A stretch of 64,000 nt of DNA, taken from assembly GCF_019754295.1 (NCBI RefSeq), contig NZ_VIRV01000005.1:1-64000 (forward strand). The letters run 5' to 3'. Below, piece by piece: positions 25,087-34,280 of the stretch (its first letter is position 1; each line of letters opens with the position of its first letter). The notes beneath the pieces were generated by a model. It searched no databases. It was not told the origin of the DNA and saw only the letters and a program-made list of their open reading frames with translations. This DNA comes from Sellimonas caecigallum (GTDB lineage Bacteria > Bacillota > Clostridia > Lachnospirales > Lachnospiraceae). A program made the translations under genes and the position numbers.

Positions 25087-26979
25087 ATGACAAGACAAAA
25101 AAACAGCAAAATGAGTGTCCGTCAGCAGCTTAGCGCTATGGGACGAGTGCTTGCCTACATGCTGAAAGACTACAAGTTTTCTTTCTTCATGGTGGTGGTG
25201 TGTATCCTCGGATCCGCACTTGCAACACTTCGGGGCACTCTGTTTATGCAGAGCTTGATTGATGACTACATCGTGCCTCTGACTCAGGCACAGACGCCGG
25301 ATTACTCTAAATTGGCGGCAGCTCTTGTGTCTATGGCAATTACCTATGGAGTTGGCATTCTCTGCGCCTATGGCTATAACCGGATCATGGTCAATGTCAG
25401 CCAAGGCACGATGCGAAACCTGCGCGTCGAATTATTCCAGCACATGGAGTCCCTGCCCATCCGCTACTTTGACACCCACGCTCATGGGGATATTATGTCC
25501 GTCTATACCAACGATGTGGATACCCTTCGCCAGCTGATGAGTCAGAGCATCCCACAGGTTATCAACTCCATCATAACCATCCTGACCTCTTTTGTCAGTA
25601 TGTTCATCCTGGACATTCCCCTGACCATCATTACTTTGGCCGTCATTGGTGTCATGGCTTTTGCCACCTCCAAGATTGCCGCAAAATCCTCCCTTTATTT
25701 TGCCCGTCAGCAAAAAGATCTGGGGGCAGTCAACGCTTACATTAAGGAGATGATGGACGGGCAGAAAGTAGTGAAGGTGTTCTGCCATGAGTCCAAGAGC
25801 CTGGAACAGTTCCGTAAACTCAACGATGAACTGCGGGAAAGCGCGGATAAGGCCAATACTTTTTCCAACATCAGTATGCCGGTAAATGTGAATCTTGGCA
25901 ATGTCAGCTATGTGCTTTGTGCTGTTGTCGGCGCTGTTTTTGCTCTGAACGGCTATCTTGGCTTAACCCTTGGAACCCTGGTCTCCTTCCTGACGCTGAA
26001 CAAAAATTCTACCCAGCCGGTAAGCCAGATCAGCCAGCAGCTTAACAGCATTGTCATGGCCATGGCCGGTGCTCAGCGAATCTTTGACTTGATGGATGAA
26101 CAGCCGGAAACGGACAAGGGCTATGTGGAACTGGTCAATGTGAAAGAAAATGCTGACGGCAGTCTGACAGAGACCAAAGACCGCACCAACGTATGGGCCT
26201 GGAAACATCCCCATAAGGCAGACGGCACGATTACCTACAAGAAACTGGAGGGCGACATTACTTTCCACGATGTGGACTTCGGCTATGAGGAAGGAAAGAT
26301 TGTCCTGCACAATATTAAACTATACGCAACTCCTGGGCAGAAGATTGCTTTCGTGGGCTCTACCGGCGCTGGAAAAACCACGATTACCAACCTGATCAAC
26401 CGTTTCTATGACATCGCTGACGGTAAAATCCGTTATGACGGCATCAACATCAATAAAATCAAAAAATCCGACTTGCGCCGCTCTTTGGGAATGGTACTTC
26501 AGGACACCCATCTGTTTACCGGCACTGTCATGGATAACATCCGCTATGGACGTCTGGATTCCACCGATGAAGACTGTATCGCAGCGGCAAAACTGGCCAA
26601 CGCGGACGACTTTATCCGCCGCCTGCCCGATGGATACCAGACAGTCCTTACCGGCGACGGCGCTAACTTGAGCCAGGGACAGCGGCAGCTTTTGGCCATC
26701 GCCCGCGCTGCTGTAGCCGACCCGCCGGTATTGATTCTCGATGAGGCGACAAGTTCCATCGACACCCGCACAGAAACGCTGGTACAACAGGGCATGGACG
26801 GCCTGATGCATGGGCGTACTACCTTTGTCATCGCGCACCGGCTTTCTACCGTCAAAAATGCCGACTGCATCATGGTGCTGGAGCAGGGACGCATTGTTGA
26901 ACGCGGAACCCATGACCAGCTGATTGCAGAAAAAGGGCGATACTACCAGCTTTATACCGGAAATGCCATCGGAGCATAA
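25087..26979 (+). CDS. ABC exporter half-transporter, complete partner
   Basis: A 630-residue membrane/ATPase fusion. Six membrane helices lie in about residues 20-320 and the nucleotide-binding domain in about 385-620, with Walker A GSTGAGKTT, signature LSQGQRQL, Walker B VLILDEAT and switch IAHRLST. The signature Q and the long linker insert (about 345-385) fit the YheH-type subunit of heterodimeric multidrug exporters. It starts three bases after the broken partner gene. Without that partner it may be non-functional or form homodimers. Confidence 0.9.
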   Translation: MTRQKNSKMSVRQQLSAMGRVLAYMLKDYKFSFFMVVVCILGSALATLRGTLFMQSLIDDYIVPLTQAQTPDYSKLAAALVSMAITYGVGILCAYGYNRIMVNVSQGTMRNLRVELFQHMESLPIRYFDTHAHGDIMSVYTNDVDTLRQLMSQSIPQVINSIITILTSFVSMFILDIPLTIITLAVIGVMAFATSKIAAKSSLYFARQQKDLGAVNAYIKEMMDGQKVVKVFCHESKSLEQFRKLNDELRESADKANTFSNISMPVNVNLGNVSYVLCAVVGAVFALNGYLGLTLGTLVSFLTLNKNSTQPVSQISQQLNSIVMAMAGAQRIFDLMDEQPETDKGYVELVNVKENADGSLTETKDRTNVWAWKHPHKADGTITYKKLEGDITFHDVDFGYEEGKIVLHNIKLYATPGQKIAFVGSTGAGKTTITNLINRFYDIADGKIRYDGININKIKKSDLRRSLGMVLQDTHLFTGTVMDNIRYGRLDSTDEDCIAAAKLANADDFIRRLPDGYQTVLTGDGANLSQGQRQLLAIARAAVADPPVLILDEATSSIDTRTETLVQQGMDGLMHGRTTFVIAHRLSTVKNADCIMVLEQGRIVERGTHDQLIAEKGRYYQLYTGNAIGA

Positions 26980-26989
26980 GCTATGACTA

Positions 26990-27034
26990 AACTAGCCAGC
27001 CTGTGCAGGTAAATCCTGCGCAAGCTGGCTAGTT
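26990..27034. terminator. Hairpin at the end of the exporter operon
   Basis: Eleven-base arms aactagccagc and gctggctagtt with an inner gcagg-cctgc stem. The following bases are AT-rich (atatatt) rather than a clean T run. Confidence 0.6.
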
Positions 27035-27081
27035 ATATATTAAATCCATTGATTTGTTACTTGGAAAGCAGTACTACAGTC

Positions 27082-28185
27082 TCAATCCTGCTTCTTCCTG
27101 AATCTGTACTTTCCTTTGCCGTGTCCGGATACTGGTTCGATGATTCCGTGCTCTGACATCTCTTTCAAAAGCTCCGATGCTCTGGACGGTTTGATGTCAA
27201 TTACCCTGATCACATCCGAGCGTCCAAAAATCGCCTGATCGGGAAACGCCTCTCGAAGCTCCACAATATGTCTTACTGTTTTCCGTCGAAATAATTTCTC
27301 AATGTCCGCTTTTAATTCTTCAATGTCCGGTTTTACAGTGTCAATGTCCGGTTTTTCTACTTCTTTGAATGTACCGCTGATATGCAATGCCCGGTTATGG
27401 AGCGGATGGTTCTCATTCAGAAGAAGGTTTCTTAAGAACATCTCCAGATACTCTGTCGTCTCATGTATACCGTTTTTCAGATCATTATAGTTTGCCCGGA
27501 CGAGAGAATTGCGGAAGTACCACGCATTCTCAGCAAAAATGTCATTCGTCACATCAAAACCAAGGATACGCAGATATTTAATAAAGAACACTGCCGTTGT
27601 TCTGGTGTTTCCCTCTCCGAAGACATGGATCTGCCACAGTCTCGAAATGAATACCGCAAGGTGATGGATGATCTCATCCATTGAAAGATTGCGGTAAGAG
27701 AACTTTTTCTCTTCTGAGAAATCGTAATCCAACGTTGCTCTAAGCTCCGTAGCGCTGCCATAGATTACCGTCGCCCCATCAAGCACCCATTCTTTCTTCG
27801 TGATGTTGTAATTCCGGATACATCCTGCATGAGAGTAGATGCCGGTAAACAGCTTTCTGTGAATGGAAAGATATTCATTTGGAGTAAAGCTGAACGCTTT
27901 CTCGGAAAGGAGCGCTGCAATTCTAACTGAGACCTTGTCCGCCTCCTCGGTACGATCTTCTGCATCGTGGGCAGGATTCTCCTCATAATAGGCCTGCAGA
28001 AGAGCATTTGCCTCCTCAAAAGATATCTTGCCCTCAATATTGCGGACAGCCGTATGCACCAAGTATTCGGATGTCTTCAGTCCGTCAACTGCCTGCAGTC
28101 CAATTGCCGTATGCCATGCATATCCCTTGTCACGTTTATTTGGTTCAGACTCTCTAATATATTCTTTAAAAGGATCATTGTTCAA
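27082..28185 (-). CDS. Fic-domain protein (probable AMP-transferase)
   Basis: A 367-residue Fic protein, a family that transfers AMP or other nucleotides to target hydroxyls. The catalytic loop reads IHVFGEGNTRT, a match to HXFX(D/E)GNXR with the catalytic His. A linker (about residues 275-298) has a short repeat (DIDTVKPDIEELKADIEKL), and a winged-helix domain ends the chain (VIRVIDIKPSRASELLKEMS). The start follows aggtga. It is a stand-alone gene; no antitoxin is adjacent. Confidence 0.88.
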   Translation of the reverse strand: MNNDPFKEYIRESEPNKRDKGYAWHTAIGLQAVDGLKTSEYLVHTAVRNIEGKISFEEANALLQAYYEENPAHDAEDRTEEADKVSVRIAALLSEKAFSFTPNEYLSIHRKLFTGIYSHAGCIRNYNITKKEWVLDGATVIYGSATELRATLDYDFSEEKKFSYRNLSMDEIIHHLAVFISRLWQIHVFGEGNTRTTAVFFIKYLRILGFDVTNDIFAENAWYFRNSLVRANYNDLKNGIHETTEYLEMFLRNLLLNENHPLHNRALHISGTFKEVEKPDIDTVKPDIEELKADIEKLFRRKTVRHIVELREAFPDQAIFGRSDVIRVIDIKPSRASELLKEMSEHGIIEPVSGHGKGKYRFRKKQD

Positions 28186-28243
28186 TTTACGTCACCTGCC
28201 TTTTTGGTCTCTGTAAGAAAGCCGCCGCTGCCTTATGCTTAAT

Positions 28244-28459
28244 CTACCAATCCGAGGTATTTGATACAATCACACTTTTTACTTTGGATTTGAACACCTT
28301 TTGAACATTCCCTGTGGCTGGCAGAATTGCTGCGACTTTGCATTTTTGCGCTGGCTTGTATTCTTTCAGTTCCGCTAACTGGAAACTATAACAGCTACCA
28401 TTAACAATATAGAAAAGAACTTCATACTTTCCCACCGCAAATTGCAATTCATCTATCAT
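28244..28459 (-). CDS. Hypothetical 71-residue protein, weakly supported
   Basis: A short frame (from ATG 28459) with mixed hydrophobic and basic character and no recognisable domain. No clear ribosome site precedes it. It lies between fic and the SRPBCC gene in the same orientation and could be a decayed fragment. Confidence 0.3.
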   Translation of the reverse strand: MIDELQFAVGKYEVLFYIVNGSCYSFQLAELKEYKPAQKCKVAAILPATGNVQKVFKSKVKSVIVSNTSDW

Positions 28460-28503
28460 ATTTTTCAATATTCACTGTGACTTTCGAAAACTGATTTGAA
28501 GCA

Positions 28504-28896
28504 TTACGGTAAAGCCTTTCTCAAATCTGCAACATATAATTCCTGCTGCTTTTTCAAATACATTTTGACAAACGGCTTCATAAAAATTTTCTTTGCCGTT
28601 ACCTCCTCGGTAAAATCAATCTCTGTATAGTTGTCTTTCTCAGTGAAAACACCTGTCCAATGTCCCTTCATATTACTGTTTTCCATATCGAACTCCCAGC
28701 GTTTACATGGTTCTGTACAGGTAATGGTAAATGTTGTTGGATATCCATCTTTTGTATATTCAATAAACTGATTCTTACCCGAGATTTCGATTTTGCTCAG
28801 ATCGCTACGCCATGAATAGTTGTGGATAGAAGTCACAACGTCCCAGACTTTTTGGATATCACACTGAAAATTGGCCTTTATATTTGAAACTGCCAT
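28504..28896 (-). CDS. SRPBCC-fold (polyketide cyclase-like) protein
   Basis: A 130-residue START/Bet v1-like protein: an N-terminal strand (MAVSNIKANFQCD), the helix IQKVWDVVTSIHNYS, the usual run of antiparallel strands, and the long C-terminal helix (KPFVKMYLKKQQELYVADL). Such domains bind hydrophobic ligands. A ribosome site (ggagg) precedes the ATG. Ligand and pathway are unknown. Confidence 0.78.
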   Translation of the reverse strand: MAVSNIKANFQCDIQKVWDVVTSIHNYSWRSDLSKIEISGKNQFIEYTKDGYPTTFTITCTEPCKRWEFDMENSNMKGHWTGVFTEKDNYTEIDFTEEVTAKKIFMKPFVKMYLKKQQELYVADLRKALP

Positions 28897-28932
28897 ATTT
28901 TGAATCCTCCATAAATATAGTGCAACTCACTA

Positions 28933-29122
28933 CTATAATTCACACATCATAATATATTCCTGCCATTTCAGCAACTCCAGTATTTTGACCATACGCTGTG
29001 AGCCGATTCCCTGCCCCCGGTATTCCTTATACAAAGAAATAGCAAAGGATGGCATGCCGTTCCGAATCTGACGAGTAAATGCCCGGAAATCCCAGAAATA
29101 CTGCACTTTTTCAGCGATCAGT
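28933..29122 (-). pseudogene. C-terminal fragment of a GNAT acetyltransferase
   Basis: The minus strand encodes SFAISLYKEYRGQGIGSQRM and then VKILELLKWQEY, ending in a stop at 28933. RGQGIG is the acetyl-CoA motif of GNAT enzymes. There is no start: the frame runs into the last codons of the serine recombinase gene, where its 5' part has been lost. Confidence 0.65.
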
Positions 29123-30800
29123 TCTTAACCCGTGACATCAGTACAACCGTCTCGATTTGTTCTTCGTTGTCCAAACTGATACTTATGTCTTCCTCGATGA
29201 TCGGCAGCTTAAATTTGATGGATTTCAGCCACTGTCCATTAGGTTGACGCTCCGGGTAAATCTGTATCTCAGAGATCAGCGCCTCGATCAGCTGCCGCCG
29301 CTCCACATCGTTCATCACGCCGTACAGTTTCTCAAAATAAATCAGAACTTTATAGATATTGTCGCCGGTCAGCTTTTCTGCTTCAACGGCCTGCTTTTTA
29401 GCTCTGGCGGCAATCAACAACGATTCTGTATCTTCAATCTTATCATACATCCTGTAAAGGCGGTCATCAAGATCAGCCTTGCGCCGGACATAATGCCGGT
29501 CATCCGGGTCGAGAGAGTCAATTTCTTCTGCCAGCTTTGTTTTGATGGAATAGTGCTGGCGAAGCTGCTTCTCGTAGTTTGCAATCTCCTGGTCAATGGC
29601 AGCAGTATCCACCTTCATGTTGATTTTTTCCTGCATCATGGCAGCAAACTTCGGATTGCTCACCAGCTTTACAATGACTTCTGCCACGGCATCGTCCAGC
29701 AGTTCTTCCCGAATCTGCTTCTTGTAATCGCACTTGTGCCCACGTATCATGGAGCGGTGCTTGCAACCGTAGTAGTAAAAATCCTTATACTTGGTGCCGT
29801 CCGCTTTGTGCTTGATGCTTTTGTTCCCATACATTCCTGCCTCGCAGACAGGGCACTTTACAATGCCGGAAAGAAGATGTACATGCTCGTCCTTCCCGCG
29901 ATTGACGTGTTCATACTTTTTTGCTTGTGCCAGCAGCTTCACCTGCGCCGCTTGCCAGACTTCTTCCGAAACAATCGCTTCATGTTGCCCGTCTGCAAGC
30001 AAATAGTTGTCCTGCTCCACCAGTTTATATTCGTTTCTTGTGCCACGAACTTTTTCCGTCTTGCGTCGGCCATAGGCGATTTTCCCGCAGTACACCGGAT
30101 TTTTCAAAATCAAGCGAATCAAATGTGCGTCAAACAGAGGATTCTTCCCATTCTGCCGGGGAATTTTGCGGATGCCATGGTTCTCCAGATATTTAGCGAT
30201 TCCGTTTGCACCAATATCCGTATGTACATACTGGTCATAGATGACGCGGATCGCCTCCGCTTCTTCCTCGTTGATAATCAGTTTCCCATCCACCAGCTGA
30301 TACCCATAGGGGGCAAAGCCACCGTTCCAGCGGCCCTCCCTTGCTTTTTGGATACGGCCCTCCATGGTTTGGACACGGATATTTTCGCGCTCAATCTCCG
30401 CCACAGCAGACAGGACGGAGATCATCAATTTGCCCGCGTCTTTGGAAGAATCAATGCCGTCCTCCACACATACCAGATTGACGCCAAAATCCTGCATGAC
30501 CTGAAGGGAAGAAAGCACGTCCGCCGCATTTCTGCCGAAGCGGGACAATTTGAATACCAGAACATAGGACACGCCATCTTTTCCGGATTTGATGTCCTCC
30601 ATCATCTGGCTGAATTGCGCCCGGCCTTCAATGGATTTTCCAGACTTTCCCGCGTCCTCATATTCACCGACGATCTCATAATCGTTATAGTCTGCGTAGG
30701 CTTTCATTTTGGCTTTCTGTGCATCCAGCGAATAGCCATCCACCTGCATAGCGGTGGAGACTCTGGTATAGGTGTAAACTTTTATCTTCTCTTTCTGCAT
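29118..30800 (-). CDS. Large serine recombinase
   Basis: A 560-residue serine integrase that recombines attachment sites. The resolvase domain contains the nucleophile Ser in YTRVSTAMQ and the LVFKLSRFGRN block. It is followed by the Recombinase domain (NGGFAPYGY), a zinc-ribbon domain (CPVCEAGMYG with later cysteines) and a coiled coil (about 400-480). I prefer the ATG at 30800, preceded by aggaag; an ATG at 30815 has no ribosome site. It sits at the left edge of the mobile region, as integrases usually do, and overlaps a truncated GNAT gene. Confidence 0.92.
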   Translation of the reverse strand: MQKEKIKVYTYTRVSTAMQVDGYSLDAQKAKMKAYADYNDYEIVGEYEDAGKSGKSIEGRAQFSQMMEDIKSGKDGVSYVLVFKLSRFGRNAADVLSSLQVMQDFGVNLVCVEDGIDSSKDAGKLMISVLSAVAEIERENIRVQTMEGRIQKAREGRWNGGFAPYGYQLVDGKLIINEEEAEAIRVIYDQYVHTDIGANGIAKYLENHGIRKIPRQNGKNPLFDAHLIRLILKNPVYCGKIAYGRRKTEKVRGTRNEYKLVEQDNYLLADGQHEAIVSEEVWQAAQVKLLAQAKKYEHVNRGKDEHVHLLSGIVKCPVCEAGMYGNKSIKHKADGTKYKDFYYYGCKHRSMIRGHKCDYKKQIREELLDDAVAEVIVKLVSNPKFAAMMQEKINMKVDTAAIDQEIANYEKQLRQHYSIKTKLAEEIDSLDPDDRHYVRRKADLDDRLYRMYDKIEDTESLLIAARAKKQAVEAEKLTGDNIYKVLIYFEKLYGVMNDVERRQLIEALISEIQIYPERQPNGQWLKSIKFKLPIIEEDISISLDNEEQIETVVLMSRVKN

Positions 30801-30847
30801 CTTAATCTTCCTCATGTGGTGCCAATCGAAAAATTGGATTGGCTATT

Positions 30848-31900
30848 TTAACTTGGATTAGAAGTATCATCCTGCTTTTCCGCTTCCGTCTTGGCCGTTT
30901 TCCCCAACTGTTTGATGGTCTTCAGATATTCTTCCTCGACAGGGGAAAGGGTTTGTGCTTGATAACGTTTATATTCTGCTTTCGCTTTTTCCATCGCCTG
31001 TGCATGACTGATTTTCCCTGCATGGGTCAATACTTCTTCCCCAGTCGCCCGAAGAATGTTATCCAGCTGCTCCACATAATCACTCATATACATGGGCCGG
31101 TGACGAATGGCCTGCACCTCGGCAAAGTCGAAATAACCGGATACCATTTGATTCAGAACCCGCAGTTCTTCCTCCGTCAGATAATTCTTGGCAATCCCAA
31201 TATCTTTTGCCGTGGGAAAATCCCCGGAAAAGGTGGTAAGCCCCATAAATGGCTTATCCGCATCGGCCCGCTCATAGATCACTTCCGCAGCCGTATGTCC
31301 ATGCGCTGCATAATGAAGCTTGTTCTGCACCATTTTGAAAAACGCAACAGATTCCGCACTTCTGGGGTTATAGTCCACGCTGGTGGCGTACAAGTCCAAC
31401 ACTTGACGATACATGACTTTTTCCGAAGAACGAATGTCCCGAATCCGTTCCAGCAGTTCGCGCCAATAGTTGCCACCGCCCAAATTTTTTAGGCGCTCAT
31501 CGTCCATCGTGAAGCCCTTGATCATATATTCTTTTAGGCGCTCAGTGGCCCACCGGCGAAACTGGGTGGCAATCAAAGATTTTACTCTGTACCCCAAAGA
31601 AATGATCATGTCCAGATTATAGAAAGGCAGCTCTCTGGTTACTTGCCGGTTGCCCTCCATTCGAACCTGTCGGAATTTCCGACAGGTTGAAGTCTCATCC
31701 AGTTCGCCTTCTTCATAGATGTGGCCGATATGCTCCACAATGTTGCTTCTGGACGTATGGAACAGTTCCGCCATCTGCTGCTGTGTCAGCCAAACGGTTT
31801 CGTCCACAAACCGGCATTCTACCTTTGTAAGTCCATCTTCCGCCTGATAAATTACAATCTCACCCTGGCCCTGATTTGGTCTCATTTTATCTTCCGCCAT
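30848..31900 (-). CDS. RhuM-family protein
   Basis: A 350-residue protein of the Virulence_RhuM family, named from a Salmonella island and common on mobile elements; its biochemical role is unknown. A helix-turn-helix-like segment lies near the N-terminus (VWLTQQQMAELFHTSRSNI). The family core includes NLDMIISLGYRVKS and FRRWATERLKEYMIKGF. The ATG at 31900 follows gggagcg. An imperfect inverted repeat separates it from the recombinase gene. Confidence 0.85.
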   Translation of the reverse strand: MAEDKMRPNQGQGEIVIYQAEDGLTKVECRFVDETVWLTQQQMAELFHTSRSNIVEHIGHIYEEGELDETSTCRKFRQVRMEGNRQVTRELPFYNLDMIISLGYRVKSLIATQFRRWATERLKEYMIKGFTMDDERLKNLGGGNYWRELLERIRDIRSSEKVMYRQVLDLYATSVDYNPRSAESVAFFKMVQNKLHYAAHGHTAAEVIYERADADKPFMGLTTFSGDFPTAKDIGIAKNYLTEEELRVLNQMVSGYFDFAEVQAIRHRPMYMSDYVEQLDNILRATGEEVLTHAGKISHAQAMEKAKAEYKRYQAQTLSPVEEEYLKTIKQLGKTAKTEAEKQDDTSNPS

Positions 31901-31995
31901 TTGTTCACGCTCCCATCTGATTCCGTTTTTATGTTCCAAGAGGACAGGGAGTAGACCCATCCTCTTGTTTGGACACTTATATCACGTTTATTATA

Positions 31996-32184
31996 TCATG
32001 CAGCAATTTTGCTTTCAACTGCTTCCGCATTGAACTCAGAGTCTTTTTTATTTGCTGCGCTATCCTGATTATCAAACGATACTGCCGGTGCGGGCAAGTT
32101 CTCAACATCCAATTCCGAAACATACTTTTCAATCAGGTTGGCCAGCAGGTCTGCAAAACCGCTCCATTCATCTATCATAGGCAT
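31996..32184 (-). CDS. Small hypothetical protein downstream of the mob fragment
   Basis: A 62-residue acidic protein (start MPMIDEWSGFADLLANLIEK) with an amphipathic helical N-terminus and a disordered tail. The ATG at 32184 follows gaaaggga. It overlaps the end of the mob fragment by 17 bases, so it was part of that mob operon. I do not recognise a function. Confidence 0.6.
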   Translation of the reverse strand: MPMIDEWSGFADLLANLIEKYVSELDVENLPAPAVSFDNQDSAANKKDSEFNAEAVESKIAA

Positions 32185-32752
32185 TTTCCCTTTCTTTTCT
32201 ATGAGGCTGTTTGTAAAATTCCAATACTTCTGCCGGTATCTGCTCCAAAATAGCCACAGCACTGTCATAGTCGCGCCGCAGCTTGAGGTCTTCGATCTGC
32301 TTTAGGGTGCTGACCTTCTGCGCCGATGCAAGGGATTCTTCCAATTCAGCATTTTTTGTTTTCAACTTTTTATTTTCGGATGCTGTTTTCGTAAAAGCCA
32401 CACCATATTTCCGCAGCAGTGTGTCCATCTTCTCTACGCTGGGAATATAGGTATCCAGAATTTTGCAGATTTCCTCCGCCCGGCTTTTGGCGTTGAAAGG
32501 ATTGATTCCGGTAAGCAACTGCCCCAGTTTTTCCTTCTGTTTGGTCAACCTGGTCATCTCCTTGAACACGCGGGGCGGAATGTGGTCGCGCCCGGTCAGG
32601 CTGGCGCTCTCACCGCGTTCCAAATCTGGAAACTTCTTGACCATGTGTTTCCAAAACTCATCCTGCCACCATGTCAGCTTCTTTTTGTTGCCCATAATGT
32701 CTTTGGCGCTAAGCCTGCCGTCCTCAGTCAGGGGGACAAAACAAAGGTGCAT
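32168..32752 (-). pseudogene. C-terminal fragment of a MobV (Mob/Pre) relaxase
   Basis: The reading begins at HLCFVPLTEDGRLSAK, which lies inside the relaxase domain just after the usual HxH block, and continues through DHIPPRVFKEMTR and a coiled-coil tail. The DNA-nicking N-terminus is missing. The 5' edge is a fusion to the 3' end of parB at about 32746-32754. A second, divergent MobV fragment lies at 43531-44246 and overlaps this one in protein space, so they come from different genes. Confidence 0.85.
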
Positions 32753-33966
32753 ACCTCCTTTTTGTCCTCCATCATAATGCCGTCGATCACATCCCCGTTG
32801 AGCAGCTTCTTTTCGTCCAGCTCCCGCATACGCTTTGCCTGCGCCTGCGAAGGCGAGGACTGCTGGCTGTCGATGGCGACGGCGATATAGTTCTGGTTCT
32901 TCTTGCCGATGTAGGAAAGCTCCACCGCCGTAGTGAAGCCCAGCTTTTTCTCGTCCATCAGCTTCATCAGGTCGGGGACCAGCTCATTCAGCCGGATATA
33001 CCGCTGTACCTGCTTGACGGCCATCTTGTTCCGCTCGGCCACGATCTCGTTGGAGCGTTTGCCGGCGTCCTTCGGGTCAATCTGGCCCGAAGTGCGGGAG
33101 CCCTGGTGCTTGATGGCCTCAAGCTGCATTTTCAGAGCTTTGGCCCGCTCGCTGGGGAGGATTTCTTCGCGCTGGTTCAGATTGTCCTCCACCATCTGCG
33201 TGATGGCTTCATCGTCCGTCAGGTTGCGGACGATACAGGGCATATCCGCATATCCGGCAAGCTCGCTGGCCTTCTGGCGGCGGTGGCCGGCCACGATCTC
33301 ATAGCCGCCATCCTCACGGGGACGGACGATAGCGGGCTGGGTAACGCCCTTGTCCTTGACGCTGGACACCATGGCCCGCATTTCTTCATCGTCCCGGACC
33401 TCAAAGGGATGGTTTTTGAAGGCGTGGAGCTCGTTCAGCTTGATATATACGATCTGTTCCTCGCCACGGCGGGGAGCCTCTTTCGGTCCCTCGGGTTCCT
33501 TTGGAGCGGGAGCGGCCTGCACCGTAGGAGCCGCTTTTTTCTCCGGTTTCTCTTTGGGGGCCTTTTCCTGCTTTTTCTGTGCGGGGGCTTTGGGCTTCGG
33601 AGCGGCGGCCTTGTCCTTATCCTCTTTCGGAGGACGGCCCCGGCGCTTCGGCTGCTCGGGCTCTTTGGGCTTTTCCTGTTTTCCTTCGGCCTTTTTCGGA
33701 GCCTCCGGCTGCTTTTCCGGTTTCTCCGTTTTTGCCGGGGCAGGCTTTTCCCCGCCGGAAGCTGCCGCCCGTTCCTCGGCTTTCTTTCCTTTCATAATTT
33801 CAGCGAAGTCATAGACGGACACCTGCGGGCTCTTTGCCTGCTGTTCCGTCTTTTTTTCGGCCTCCGGGGGAGTAGGCGTTTTCTCCTGCTCGGGCGGAGT
33901 TTCCTTGCCCGGCCCGGTATCCGTTACCGGCTGCTCCGGCATATTCGTGGTTTTATCATCTGCCAT
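32728..33966 (-). CDS. ParB-family partition protein, C-terminally clipped
   Basis: A CTPase-type DNA-binding ParB/Spo0J-like protein. A long, low-complexity N-terminus rich in Pro, Lys and Glu (about residues 10-150) precedes the ParB core, which shows VAGHRRQKASELAGY and VEDNLNQREEILPSERAKAL. The ATG at 33966 is eight bases after ggagg. The last native residues are about MMEDKKEV; the final few codons come from the fused relaxase gene out of frame. No parA is present, although a terminator stands where an upstream gene would end. The gene is visibly G+C rich. Confidence 0.85.
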   Translation of the reverse strand: MADDKTTNMPEQPVTDTGPGKETPPEQEKTPTPPEAEKKTEQQAKSPQVSVYDFAEIMKGKKAEERAAASGGEKPAPAKTEKPEKQPEAPKKAEGKQEKPKEPEQPKRRGRPPKEDKDKAAAPKPKAPAQKKQEKAPKEKPEKKAAPTVQAAPAPKEPEGPKEAPRRGEEQIVYIKLNELHAFKNHPFEVRDDEEMRAMVSSVKDKGVTQPAIVRPREDGGYEIVAGHRRQKASELAGYADMPCIVRNLTDDEAITQMVEDNLNQREEILPSERAKALKMQLEAIKHQGSRTSGQIDPKDAGKRSNEIVAERNKMAVKQVQRYIRLNELVPDLMKLMDEKKLGFTTAVELSYIGKKNQNYIAVAIDSQQSSPSQAQAKRMRELDEKKLLNGDVIDGIMMEDKKEVCTFVLSP

Positions 33967-33993
33967 AAGCATTTACCTCCTGTTTTTGGGCGT

Positions 33994-34026
33994 AAAAAAA
34001 GGGGCTCAACTTTTCAGTCAAGCCCC
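33994..34026 (-). terminator. Terminator just upstream of parB
   Basis: On the minus strand arms ggggct and agcccc enclose a 14-base loop and are followed by seven T, 28 bases before parB starts. It would end an upstream transcript, perhaps of a lost parA. Confidence 0.6.
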
Positions 34027-34064
34027 CGTGGGAAGTTCCTCCTTTCTCCGCCAAGATACAAAAA

Positions 34065-34097
34065 TACCGCCCGTAGTCTCGTTTGGGCGGTACTTTT
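34065..34097. terminator. Hairpin terminator in the 314-base gap upstream of parB
   Basis: Arms taccgccc (34065-34072) and gggcggta (34085-34092), with T runs on both sides in the proper sense. The rest of the gap between 33967 and 34280 holds no gene that I can support. Confidence 0.65.
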
Positions 34098-34280
34098 TGT
34101 AAGATTGGCAGTCCATTATTAAGTTTTTTATTATGTTCCCTTTGTACACCGTTGCAAGGGTTTCCACCGAGACATGTCTGGACTTTGTATATATGGTCGT
34201 TTTGTTCAAGATCCCTATCCCGGTGTTTCGATTAACCCTGCGTACCACTTCCCTTATGCTGTCGTAGCAATAACTTCCTC

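Noticed and set aside
29157-30851. 564-codon open frame opposite the serine recombinase
   Set aside because: Antisense shadow: no ribosome site, no domain, and the opposite strand is a clear recombinase.
33106-34122. Long open frame opposite parB
   Set aside because: Leu/Phe-rich low-complexity antisense of the Lys/Glu/Pro-rich ParB N-terminus, without a ribosome site.
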